From the NCBI GenBank assembly GCA_036346225.1, contig JARFIW010000453.1:8246001-8310000 (forward strand): a DNA stretch of 64,000 nucleotides, written 5' to 3'. This document shows, in pieces, positions 45,479 to 56,887 of this stretch. The notes below the pieces were generated by a model. That model was not told the DNA's origin. It searched no databases and saw nothing but the letters and a program-made list of their open reading frames with translations. This stretch comes from Platerodrilus igneus (Eukaryota > Arthropoda > Insecta > Coleoptera > Lycidae). Position 1 is the stretch's first letter. Every line of letters begins with the position of its first letter. Made by a program: the position numbers and the translations under genes.

Positions 45479-47634
45479 TACTCATATTTAGACCAGGGTA
45501 GAAAATTAAATAATCACATCAAATAATTTTAATCACCGTGTATAATGAATATTATTAGATAATACGCGTTATTAAAACCGTGAAGCATAAAAATTTATTA
45601 GTTTCAGTAAAAATAAGAGATTTAAATCATGGACAAGACGCTTTATATCAAAAGAAACAGTATTAACAAGCTCTACGTAAGAAACAAATGGAAATTACGT
45701 GCAAAATGTATATTAATTAACCCTATTTTAAGTAACCGGTATTAAACAAAGTGTACACATAATAATTAATATTTAATTTGTATTCGCTAAACATGAAAGT
45801 ATAGAAGTCAATTTTAATTGGAGTTAATTAAACCATTATTAATAATAAGCATAAAAGCCTGTGAAAATCCAAGATTAAAATATCACGGAATAAGGCTCTG
45901 AGAATTAATAGTATGTTTGAACACCTGCGTAGTTTAAAAAGCTCATTCGGCGAAAATTTTGTAGATAACAAATGGTTTCAAAGAATCTTGGAGAAACCGT
46001 GGCTTAATATTCACGAGAAGGTGCGATACGGGGTTATTTAACCCAGATAGTCCACATGGACTGAAATAATCGATAATAAGGAATATCAATTTGCACTAAT
46101 AAGAACAGGGTAGATAGAGACAGATAACATGCACAAGACCGAGACACATATAGTAAAAGGCGTGATTTAAGCAACGTCACGAGGGTCACAATTGGTTGAA
46201 AATAGGATGCAAATATCAGAGGTAGAAACAACGATTTCTGTATAAAATTTAATTAATTATTCTCGGACATGTTTGCGTGCCGTGTGGAAATTTTCTGAGA
46301 TTTAACTGGGGCGAGTACAAAATTCGTAAAACCGACGCGCGGGCTACGGAATGGGAACAGAGCATGCGAAATTCTAGAAAATGGCCGTTTTGAGGACTCG
46401 ACCGACAGACAGGCAAACTTCTATATATACCCAGGTGAATATAAACAAGCTCTCTTACATCCGCGACTTGATTCAAGATGTTAAACAGTGCATTTTAGTT
46501 TGATAAAATAATTTAAAGTTTGCTCGTATATTTTGGTGATTCAAAATAGTTTGTTCGTTACGTGCTAACATGAATATACTTTAGTGCACTTAGATACAAG
46601 GTAATAAAATTTAGTATCACTGTACCAATTGGTAAAATTTACTATGACAAATAAATACACAAAAGTAGGCAGTTTTGGCGTATATTGGTGAAAGAAGTAT
46701 AAATTTCTTTGTTATTTTTCAGGGGTGTTAATAATTAAATGGTTCGTAAACATGACTGGATCCACTAAACAAGGTTCAGATATACACAGATGAGTTCCGG
46801 AAAAGCCCTGAAACAACTTTAAATAAATGGTGATGGAGCAAATTTTTAAAACGTTGAGAATCAGAAGCCGTAAATATAACCCAGTTGGAATGGTGTAATT
46901 AACAGAGGGACGATGTACATTGAAGCTACGAGTGCAGTAACCTTCAGGTAAATTATACTATTTTGTTCGAACTTTGATATTTTGGTGTGTGTTGAATAAC
47001 TTTCTAATTTGTTTATTTAAAATGGACAGTAGTGAAATTGTACTAACAATAATATTTTAATTTTAAGGTGAAATTTGCTTGTTTAAGTAGAAAGGGGTAT
47101 TTAGTATTGATGTTCTGGATTATGATAAAAATATGGGTATGTCTTTGAGCTCAATTAGACGAACCTGGTTAATTAACGTAAAGGGGTGGTAGATGCTCCC
47201 TTTGTACTCTGCATATATTGTTATGGTAATTAGTAGGCATCCTACAAGGACTTTAATTCTGGATGCACATTAAAATGATAATAAATTTAATTTTGAAATT
47301 TTCCGATATTAAAATTTATGCTGAATATTAATTTTGAAATTTTAATGTATTGTGAATATTGATGTAAATAGAGTTGAAGTTGATGTTTGTGGTAGGAATG
47401 TGTTTGTTTTTTTTATGTATGAGGATGAAAGTTATGTTAGAGGAGCAGCCGAGGCGATTAACAGAAGAAAGTCAACGGACCAGGTAATTTAATAACTTTG
47501 TAGGTTTCACAGCATTCTTTGGCATCCAATTCGTAGGGGCTCGATTCGAAAATCGGAGTACCCGGAGTTTGGTGGATTCACAGCAAATTTGACGCCCAAT
47601 TCGTGAGTCTCGAATCATAAAGAGGGAAACACAG

Positions 47635-47637
<3 letters not shown>
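45479..47637 (+). repeat. 3' LTR of Gypsy-type element
   Basis: Preceded by the polypurine run TAGGGGGAAAA. It has the same length and sequence as the 5' LTR apart from scattered changes, and ends CACAGCAA at the start of the TA tract. The high similarity to the 5' LTR means the insertion is recent. Confidence 0.9.

Positions 47638-47678
<41 letters not shown>
47638..47678. repeat. (TA)n microsatellite between opposed ACAGCAA ends
   Basis: CACAGCAA on the left and TTGCTGTGAT on the right are inverted complements facing each other across about 20 TA copies. Confidence 0.95.
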
Positions 47679-47680
<2 letters not shown>

Positions 47681-49428
47681 CTGTGATATGATCTTATTTC
47701 CTTTAAGCCCCATGATTGGGGATTATTAATATTGCTGTTATAATGCCCTTACGATTCAAGCCCCTACGTTAGGTGTCATTTTCATTGCTGTGATATGCTA
47801 TTTTATGATTGGTGTTGCTATTTTTAATTGCTGTGAATGTCAACCCCTTTTAAAATTCTATAATTTCTTAAATTTGTTTTCTACGGCCAGCTCACTGAAT
47901 GCCCTACTTCACGACAATAAAGATTGTTTAACCTCTTTTTTTATTTACTACCTAACTGTTAGAATAATTTAAATGAAACAAGCCAAAATTACACAATATA
48001 ATGTTTGATAGTATGTACAGTTTTGTGACAATTCAAAAATTAGCCCCTTGATAAATTATTCATATTCACCAAATTCAATTTTCCTAAAAGCCAGCAAAAA
48101 TATTTTTGTAATTACTCTTAAGTACCTTTCGAACATTCAAAGTTGCCTTCTCTATTTTTCAAATTTTCAATTAACCTTTTTGTTGACCCCCGTCACTGGA
48201 ATTGCCTCAGAGTATCTGTTGTCAGCACCCCTTGATTGTTATAGTTTGATTTGCTTCACTTGTTGGCCAGAATGATGGATTAATGGTTGCATGTATTTTT
48301 CCCCTCGGATTTCTGGAGTAACTTTTAGTATCTTTACGTTTATTTCCTTGTAAGTATTTTCAAAGTATCTTTAGATTTTCATTTATAGATACATCTAGAG
48401 ATACATTTAGATCTTTAGATATACCTTTTTGATCTACATTTAGATCTTTATTTAGAGCCCTACATTGTTAAATATTAAAATACAATTCAATTAATAGTTT
48501 ATCTTACGTTTGCGCGTAGAACGACTATTTTTCGTTGCACATATTGGCACATTCAATTTTTCACTTTTAATTAATTATTGACTTTTCACTAATTGTTACT
48601 GGTACGTAATTTTCCACTTTAAATCAACGTGGTTCGTGCCTTCTTGAAAATATTCTGTTTATTTTCGAGTTTCCTATGGTATTTATAAGTTCCACCTTTC
48701 AACGTTTTAATTGACGTGTTTGTTGATCAAGGCTTGTACTTTGCGGCTATCTCTGTAGAACCCGGTACTTCTCAAAATTCCTTGGCTTTAATTGTTGTTC
48801 CCTCATTCAATCTCGCACGTAGACGTTTAAAATTTCGTCGTATATTCTCAGAATTTTAAAATATCCATTGCAATTTTGACACGTCTTTCATGTTTGTCGA
48901 TTATAGTTCAAACTTTTATCATATTGCGGATCGCCTGTTATTTATTGTTTGTTATTTCAAATATGTTGGATTATCATGTAAATATAATGTTCCAGTCAGG
49001 TACTCATCTTTTTAATAATGATGCATTTGAATCCGTTTTCTTATTTATGCGTCGACTTTTTTAATGAAATTCTTAAATAACTAGAATGCCAGGTTGTTTA
49101 TATTTCCCGATTACGTGTTTATTTTGATGAAACTTGATGTATTTAAAACATTATCTTTGCTTGTTTCTTTAACTTAAAGTGTATTAATAGACGTACACAT
49201 TATTATTTTAGCTAAATATTATCTAATTATTAAAATTAAGCTTCTTTCTTATGCATTAAATTAAATATAATTTATATACAGTGTGCCTGCTATTGATCTT
49301 TTGTAAAATATTATATTCACTCCTATTTAATGATGGAATTATTTGGTTTTCTTAACCTTAATTATTTATACATTTATCTTACGAACCCTATGACTTAATC
49401 TACCCTTAAACTACCCTCTTATTACAGC

Positions 49429-49429
<1 letters not shown>
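47679..49429 (-). mobile_element. Segment with TTGCTGTGAT / ATTACAGCA inverted borders
   Basis: It starts with four closely spaced units near 47678, 47733, 47786 and 47829, each beginning TTGCTGT. The second includes GATTCAAGCCCCTACGTTAG, which on the minus strand resembles the tRNA-Lys primer site of the neighbouring element. It ends CTTATTACAGCA at 49429, before another TA tract. The interior (47.9-49.4 kb) is non-coding and T-rich with a degenerate TTTAGATCTTTAGAT stretch near 48360-48460. It may be an LTR or internally deleted element in the opposite orientation to the complete one. Confidence 0.35.

Positions 49430-49491
<62 letters not shown>
49430..49491. repeat. (TA)n microsatellite
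   Basis: About 30 dinucleotide copies between two repeat segments. Confidence 0.95.
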
Positions 49492-49495
<4 letters not shown>

Positions 49496-49599
49496 GTAAA
49501 TAATAAGAGGATATGGTAAGCTGATTTGAAGGTCAATTTAAAATAAGAAGTTATTTAACTACGAGTTGTTTAAAAAAGCTGTTCGTGGATTTTTACAAG

Positions 49600-50082
49600 T
49601 ATTAATTGTTTCTAACATATTTGAATTTTGTCATTTAGTTAAGATAGAATAAGTTTTAATCATTTTATTTTTGTAAGGATCTTTACCAGGAAAAAATTGT
49701 TTTGGCCAAACAAACCTTACAAGGGCGACAATCATAACCAGGTAAACCATCCATAAGAGAAGAAACTTAGTTCTGTAAATTTAAAATAAAATAAGGAATA
49801 TTTTTGTAATTAAGTAAATAACTGCTTATTATAAATAACTTGATATTTGAACGAAACGAGGTTGTAAATGTTCTATATGCTTTTGTATGATAGAAAATAT
49901 CCCATACTGTATAAATTCTTTACGACGCTGAGTGTGATTTCATTTTGAATACTCCAGCATTTCCGTTGAGCTAGCCAGGCAAAGATAGAAAGGAAGATAA
50001 GTTAACAATTACAAGTTTTACAATTTGCTGTATCTGTATCACAGCACACTTTTAGTGGCACATCATCGTCAGCGTTGTACAG

Positions 50083-50085
<3 letters not shown>
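49600..50085 (+). repeat. Dispersed repeat (same family as 10960-11570)
   Basis: Shares the AGAATAAGTTTTAATCAT, CCGTTGAGCTAGCC and AATTTGCTGTA segments with the 11-kb copy. It ends TACAGCAA directly before a TA tract. Confidence 0.7.
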
Positions 50086-50132
<47 letters not shown>

Positions 50133-50216
50133 TTAAACCCCTCTTATTACAGATTTATATAGATATATATATATATTATATATATATAATGCTGTAATAA
50201 GAGGGTAGTTTATAGT

Positions 50217-50261
<45 letters not shown>

Positions 50262-50560
50262 TGCTGTGACAACGCCCCGACGATGATGTGCCACTAAAAG
50301 TGTGCTGTGATACAGATACAGCAAATTGTAAAACTTGTAATTGTTAACTTATCTTCCTTTCTATCTTTGCCTGGCTAGCTCAACGGAAATGCTGGAGTAT
50401 TCAAAATGAAATCACACTCAGCGTCGTAAAGAATTTATACAGTATGGAATATTTTCTATCATACAAAAGCATATAGAACATTTACAACCTCGTTTCGTTC
50501 AAATATCAAGTTATTTATAATAAGCAGTTATTTACTTAATTACAAAAATATTCCTTATTT
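49794..50560. repeat. Inverted repeat with 280-290-bp arms around TA tracts
   Basis: 49794-50072 and 50271-50560 are almost exact reverse complements. Examples are GGCACATCATCGTC against GACGATGATGTGCC, and AAATAAGGAATATTTTTG against the complement near 50550. The spacer of about 200 bp holds three TA-rich runs and opposed CTTATTACAG / CTGTAATAAG ends. Confidence 0.85.
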
Positions 50561-50587
50561 GCTGTAATAAGAGGGTAGTTTAAGGGT

Positions 50588-50625
<38 letters not shown>

Positions 50626-50629
<4 letters not shown>

Positions 50630-52726
50630 CTGTGATCCTCCTATTAGATTCGAGCCTCACGAATTGGGCGTCAAGAATGCTGTGAAACCTCTTGAATTAC
50701 CTGGTCTGTTGATTTTCTTCTGTTAATCGCCTCGGCTGCTCCTCTAGATAGCTTTCATCCTCATACATAAAAAAACAAACACATTCCTACCACAAACATC
50801 AACGTCAACTCTATTTACATCAATATTCACAATACATTAAAATTTCAAAATTAATATTCAGCATAAATTTTAATATCGGAAAATTTCAAAATTAAATTTA
50901 TTATCATTTTAATGTGCATCCAGAATTAAAGTCCTTGTAGGATGCCTACTAATTACTATAACAATATATGCAGAGTACAAAGGGAGCATCTACCACCCCT
51001 TTACGTTAATTAACCAGGTTCGTCTAATTGAGCTCAAAGACATACCCATATTTTTAACATAATCCAGAACATCAATACTAAATACCTCTTTCTACGTAAA
51101 CAAGCAAATTTCACCTTAAAATTAAAATATTATTGTTAGTACAATTTCACTACTGTCCATTTTAAATAAACAAATTAGAAAGTTATTCAACACACACCAA
51201 CATCTCAAAGTTCAAACAAAATAGTATAATTTACCTGAAGGTTACTTGCACTCGTAGCTTCAATGTACATCGTCCCTTTTGTTAATCACACCATTCCAAC
51301 TGGGTTATATTTACGGCTTCTGATTCTCAACGTTTTAAAAATTTGCTCCATCACCATTTATTTAAAGTTGTTTCAGGGCTTTTCCGGAACTCATCTGTGT
51401 ATATCTGAACCTTGTTTAGTGGATCCAGTCATGTTTACGAACCATTTAATTATTAACACCCCCGAAAAATAACAAAGAAATTCATACTTCTTTCACCAAT
51501 ATACGCCAAAACTGCCTACTTTTGTGTATTTATTTGTCATAGTAAATTTTACCAATTGGTACAGTGATACTAAATTTTATTACCTTGTATCTAAGTGCAC
51601 TCAAGTACATTCATGTTAGCACGTAAATAACAAACTGTTTTAAATCACCAAAATATACGAGCAAACTTTAAATTATTCTATCAAACTAAAATGCACTGTT
51701 TAACGTCTTGAATCAAGTCGCGGATGTCTAAGAGAGCTTGTTTATATTCATCTCGGTATATATAGCGGTTAGCCTGTCTGTCGGTCTGTTCCCCAAAACG
51801 GCCAGTTTCTAGAATTTCGCATGCTCTGTTCCCAGTCCGTAGCCCGCGCGTCGGTTTTTACGAATTTTGCTCTCGCCCCAGTTAAATCTCAGGAAATTTC
51901 CACACGGCACGCAACGTCTGAGAATACCTAATTAAATTTTATACAGAAATCGTTGTTTCTACCTCTGATATTTGCATCCTACTTTCAACCAATCGTGACC
52001 CTCGTAACGTTGCTTAAATCACGCCTTTTACTATATGTGTCTCGGTCTTGTGCATATTATCTGTCTGTATCTAACCTGTTCTTATTGATGCAAATTGATA
52101 TTCTTTATTATCGATTATTTCAGTCCATGTGGACTATCTGGGTTAAATAACCCCGTATCGCACCTTTTCGTGAATATTAAGCCACGGTTTCTCCAAGATT
52201 CTTTGAAACCATTTGTTATCTACAAAATTTTCGCCGAATGAGCTTTTTAAACTACGCAGGTGTTCAAACATACTATTAATTCTCAGAGCCTTATTTCGTG
52301 GTATTTTAATCTTGGATTTTCACAGGCTTTTATGCTTATTATTAATAATGGTTTAATTAACTCCAATTAAAATTGACTTCTATCCTTTCATTTTTAGCGA
52401 ATACAAATTAAATATTAATTATTATGTGTACACTTTGTTTAATACCGGTTACTTAAAATAAGGTTAATTAATATAAATTTTGCACGTAATTTCCATTTGT
52501 TTCTTTCCTCGGAATAAATACATTACACGTAGAGCTTGTTAATACTGTTTCTTTTGATATAAAGCGTCTTGTACATAATTTAAATCTCTTATTTTTAATG
52601 AAACGAATGAATTTTTATTCTCCACGGTTTTTTAATAAAGCGTATTATCTAATAAAATTCCTTATACACGGTGATTAAAATTATTTGATGTGATTATTTA
52701 ATTTTCTACCCTGGTCTAAATATGAG

Positions 52727-52728
<2 letters not shown>
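50626..52728 (-). mobile_element. Solo LTR of the Gypsy-type element, opposite orientation
   Basis: This is the reverse complement of the 2.16-kb LTR, from TGCTGTGATCC to the end CTAAATATGAGTA. It is more diverged than the paired LTRs and has lost about 75 bp between two primer-site-like units near its 50640-50680 end. TA tracts flank both sides (50589-50625 and 52729-52804). No internal region is present. Confidence 0.88.

Positions 52729-52804
<76 letters not shown>
52729..52804. repeat. (TA)n microsatellite
   Basis: About 38 copies, between the solo LTR and a second Penelope-like element. Confidence 0.95.
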
Positions 52805-52806
<2 letters not shown>

Positions 52807-52807
52807 C

Positions 52808-53083
52808 TGGTTAAAAAATAGACTTACCCAACATCGTAACGATGCAAAAATTGAAAAAACTTATTGTGCTCTTGCTTCTCATCTACATTCTACTAAACAT
52901 ACAGCCAATTTCAATAAAATCACCATATTAACAGAAGACAATAACCACAAAAGACGATTATTTTTAGAATCTTACCACATAATACAAGACAATAATTGCA
53001 TCAACAACAAACAAGACATCAATAACCTCAGTACAGTGTACTCACAACTATATAACATCACCAAAATAGACAACCATCCATAA
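52808..53083 (+). pseudogene. Penelope-like GIY-YIG endonuclease fragment
   Basis: From the first codon after the TA tract, the plus strand reads WLKNRLTQHRNDAKIEKTYC, then ALASHLHSTKHTANFNKITI, RRLFLESYHI and LSTVYSQLYN before a TAA at 53081-53083. It matches the second half of the GIY-YIG domain of the element at 39.5 kb (WLKNRIIQHKSDARIGKSNC). The N-terminal half, including YVGQT, is missing. The frame has no stops, so the insertion was 5'-truncated exactly at the TA tract. Confidence 0.88.
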
Positions 53084-53314
53084 AACCAATTTACTAATTT
53101 ACCTCTACATTTCAAAATATATTTAAATCAACACACCACACCATACTATACACCCCACATGATCAAAACATTACATCCATAATATTCAGTTTCTACAAGT
53201 TACCTTATTTACACATTTATTTTTATGTCAATGTCAATGTCAATTATTTTCTATTCAAGCTGTGTATGCCAAAAAACTATAATTTGAATACTGTTATAAA
53301 TCTTTATACTTTTA

Positions 53315-54258
53315 GCTCTTTAAAAAAGATTTTAAATAAATCGAAACGTCAGAAACCAGCAAATGAATATTTAATAAAAAATCCGAACGAAAAGTATCCC
53401 AAAAAATAAACATATCAACTTGTCCATATATATACGTTCGCTAAAAAAGAATATATATATATATATATATATATTGACGTAATTGGGGGGTCACAAGAGG
53501 TCATTGAAACCCAAATTCTACAAATAAAGCCTACTAAAATATAAAAGAATCCGGAAAAAATAGAAATTTCCGAAAATTTATAGTTACACCCTGTATAATA
53601 CAAGAAACGCAAGTTCCGTGTGTTTAAATACACCCTGTATAATAAACGTATTACAAATACATAACAATTAATATATGTAATAGCAAAAACAAGAATTTAA
53701 GCCCTGCTTGTAAATAATCACTATAAGATAAATACAAAGCCATTTATTTTCACTTATTAATTATCAATACATTTCTGATGCATACAAAAATCCTTTTTAT
53801 TTGCTGTAAATAGCATAGAATAGTGCTAGCTTTATTCAATTTGCATAAGACACGACAATCAATCATGTTAAAAACTAATGCTTCAATCTTAATGTGTATT
53901 AAAACACGTTTTGCCGTGAAATCAATTCTTTGTTACAATTATGAAGATGCGGGTCTTTCTGCAAGTGCAAAACCTGTAAATGAAACAACTAGAGCTTAAA
54001 TTAGTTACCCCGTGTATAGCATAAAAACATTTTAAATAAAACATTTTCTCAAAATTTCAAAAGGAATTAAGAAGAAAGACGTTAATTTTGTATAACCTAA
54101 ATAATAAAGTAAAGTTTATTCCAAGAAGCGACCGGAACATTAAAAAAACCGCTCTTTTAAAAAAGATTTTAAATAAATCGAAACGTCAGAAACCAGCAAA
54201 TGAATATTTAATAAAAAAATCCGAACGAAAAGTATCCCAAAAAATAAACATATCAACT

Positions 54259-54266
<8 letters not shown>
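53315..54266 (+). repeat. Direct repeats with CGAAACGTC, probable Penelope pseudo-LTR ends
   Basis: The 115-bp sequence GCTCTTTAAAAAAGATTTTA ... AAATCGAAACGTCAGAAACC ... CATATCAACTTGTC occurs at 53315-53431 and again at 54151-54266. Both copies end at or near a TA tract. Penelope elements typically carry such direct terminal repeats. Between them, at about 53580-53650, two CACCCTGTATAATA strings suggest a further small repeat. Confidence 0.75.
53450..53474. repeat. (TA)n microsatellite
   Basis: Followed by TTGACGTAATTGGGGGGTCA, whose next bases (GTCATTGAAACCCAAATTCT) resemble those after the TA tract at 16658-16722. Confidence 0.9.

Positions 54267-54336
<70 letters not shown>
54264..54336. 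repeat. (TA)n microsatellite
   Basis: About 36 copies. The IYIYIY open frames here on both strands are trivial translations of TA repeats. Confidence 0.95.
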
Positions 54337-54337
<1 letters not shown>

Positions 54338-56186
54338 CCCCTACCTTCCTTTCTACTACTACAATCTCCAACAAATGAAGTTTATTTTCAAACACCTTCT
54401 GAAAACGCTTTTCACCGATTATACCTGTTATGTATGCAATCAAACTTGGTAGATCTCCATTTCACAATACCTTATATTTTCAATGCTTTATTTTTCAATT
54501 ATTTACATACATGTTTCCTCTTCCACAAATGGACCGACTTCAAACTTCTCATAATTTCTAAACTGGTTACGATGCCGTGAATATAAATTTAAGTCGAAGT
54601 TGTCATGGGGCTCTGGGTCTACGATGCTAAATTTTACAAATACTTTCAGAACGACGCCTTCTTACTGTCTAGGCCTCCATTAAATAATTATCTTCTAATT
54701 TCTATAAGAGCCAGTTTCGATATAGAAACTTAAGTAAATACTTCGCAGAGGACCTCGGTAAAGTACCTCATCCAAAATTCGGTATTCAAGAGAATTACTA
54801 TTGAACACAACTGTAAACAACTAACCGGGAATAAGGGAAGAGTGCTTGAAGAGGGTTGAAAAAAAATTGTTAGGGAATACCTATCTAAGTTGAGAATTTT
54901 GCTAAGTGACACCTATTGTCGATTCATTTCCAGACCTTTTCGAGAGTAACCCCAGCAGGAAAATGCAAAGGTAACCATAGCGAAAATTAGAAACGTGCAT
55001 CTGGCAGCGCTTCTTTAGGTGATGGTATAACCTGATAAATCTAAGTTATATATGTAAGTTTAAGGCGTTGATTGAAATAAATCATACAATACCAGTTTTG
55101 GGAATCCAACCTGGAAGCATTTAGCTACGAATACACGTCCTGGAAGTAAAAACTAACATGCTTGTAAATTACTTAAACTAACCAGAGGAAAAGGATTTTC
55201 TTAATAGTAGAATAACCATTTCGAACTTTTTTTTTTGAAATAAGAACACCACTTTCCGTTTTTGCAATATCCCGGATTTATATTTAACAATTGCAATAGC
55301 ACAAAAATGTTCACCAAAGTAGAATTAATTCATGTTGGATTTTTATCGATAATCCCTTTCGAGTTACATCACTAAGAAAAATTGAATTTAATCATGTCCT
55401 ATTCAATTACTGTATATGCATTCCCAAATCTTTAATAAATGCACTCTGATCGAATTTTATTAAATATCTAAATATCTATAACTTATTCGAACATATCTCA
55501 CTGTATTATTCTAACATTGTTAAAACTAAGCAAAGGAACTAAACTAAATAAAGTGACACTTTTCTAATTACTATGGAATAATTATTATAGTACAGATTAA
55601 AGACTGACCTTGAAGTGTGTTTTTTGATTACATATGCTTTAGATATTTCTTTTCAAACTGTTTATATAAGACTTTAGCTACTTTCAGGATCAAATTTAGA
55701 CCTAAATATTTTTTTTGTGAAATAATTAATTAGACTTAAGGCATTTCCAACAAGCTTCCAAAGACCAAAACTAATAAAAAAGCGACAAACTCCACGTAAA
55801 TATTCTAATATACAAATTCTATCAAATTTATTGTGCATCTACTCGAACTTTAGATTTACAAAGGCATAATTTAGACATATTTAAAATTATATAACTTTGG
55901 TTTGTATTTTCCTTTCATACTAGAATAATGAAAGAGCTTTTCTCCATCTGTTTGAATGCCATATTCAACACTCAATTGATAATGCAAACCAAGTCGCAGA
56001 GACACCTTTACATTTACATGTTCTGTAACGTTCTCAGGTTTAGACATTCGTGATAGACATATCTATCTGTACGTGCAAAGGCGTTAGAAGCTGCAAAGTG
56101 AAACACACGTTCTTTGAAATCTAAATGTCATTCTATTAATATAATATCTTTTGATGTGCATTTTTAAAGGGTTTGTTTTGTTACAG
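54337..56186. other. Upstream non-coding region (possible intron of the K2P gene)
   Basis: No gene recognised. It ends with the pyrimidine-rich GGGTTTGTTTTGTTACAG, a good 3' splice site leading into the exon at 56187, so at least its right part is probably intron. Confidence 0.5.
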
Positions 56187-56887
56187 ATGCGGAAATGACA
56201 AGGAAAATGTCTTTAATCAGCCAACCTCTAGAAGTAGATGCCATTGAAATTCTTATACTCCCTAAGTTGAGAAACTTAGAAAAAGTTTAACAATGATTTC
56301 CGATGAAAACCCGCCTAAAACCACAATTTATCCCGGGAAACCTCCGCATTCACCTTATCATCGTAGAATATCGCCTCCAGGTAGCCCAGCCCCTAAAAAA
56401 TGTATATACGAGCATCGAGAAAGTTACTCTCCTGAGAGCTTTTTTTGCTGTTGCTATAGCTGTCCTGGAACTCGATCAACTTCAGTAGTCACAACAATTG
56501 GTGTGTGTTGCTTAGTGCTTGTGTATACAATTGTAGGGGCATTTATTTTCATGACACTTGAAGGGAGATTAGATGGAGATACGGCTGTTGCAGCATCAAA
56601 ACCAAATCCAAAGCATGATACAAGCACAGTTGGAAAGCTCAGAACACAAACGGTTGATAAATTATGGAGCATAACCGAAAATCTGAATATATTGTATAGA
56701 GAGAACTGGACGCGACTTGCAGCAGAGGAGGTTTTAGAATTTCAAGAAGCTTTGATACGGGCTATGAAAAGCACAGGCGGTGGATATTTTGGAGGTTCCG
56801 ATTCGGCCTTATTTCATCATCACAATACACACAGATGGAGCTTTAGTTCATCGTTTTTGTACTCGTTGACGTTGATTACCACAATAG
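56187..56887 (+). CDS. Two-pore-domain (K2P) potassium channel, first coding exon
   Basis: A background (leak) potassium channel subunit of the plasma membrane; K2P subunits work as dimers. The start chosen is the ATG at 56293, the first after an in-frame TAA (about 56266); 56187-56292 is then 5' UTR. Residues 1-60 are a cytoplasmic Pro-rich N-terminus with FCCCYSC, a possible palmitoylation cluster. Residues about 64-90 form membrane segment M1 (VVTTIGVCCLVLVYTIVGAF). Residues 91-180 are the extracellular cap region with an N-glycosylation site NWT (138-140). Residues 181-199 are pore helix 1 and the start of the filter (LTLITTIG). The exon ends after the first base of the filter Gly codon at GTAAGT (56888). 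The rest of the channel (remaining filter, M2-M4, P2) is not in the window. Family is certain; the subfamily (TWIK/KCNK18-like of insects) is a guess. Confidence 0.9.

Larger units (their letters stand above)
40262..47637 (+). mobile_element. Ty3/Gypsy-type LTR retrotransposon, internally deleted
   Basis: 5' LTR (40262-42421), tRNA-Lys primer site (42423-42444), gag-protease-partial RT (42559-44735), purine-rich region, polypurine tract (about 45468-45478), 3' LTR (45479-47637). The internal part is only about 3.06 kb. RT past its first motifs, RNase H and integrase are missing, so the element cannot move on its own. It lies inside TA-rich flanks: TTATATATAT on the left and (TA)n on the right. 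Confidence 0.88.

Noticed and set aside
54088..54443. Poly-(IY) open frames (also at 16603 and 50133)
   Set aside because: Trivial translation of (TA)n microsatellites.
56303..56672. Other-frame and opposite-strand open frames over the K2P exon
   Set aside because: They overlap the channel frame, which alone has domain support and a matching splice donor.
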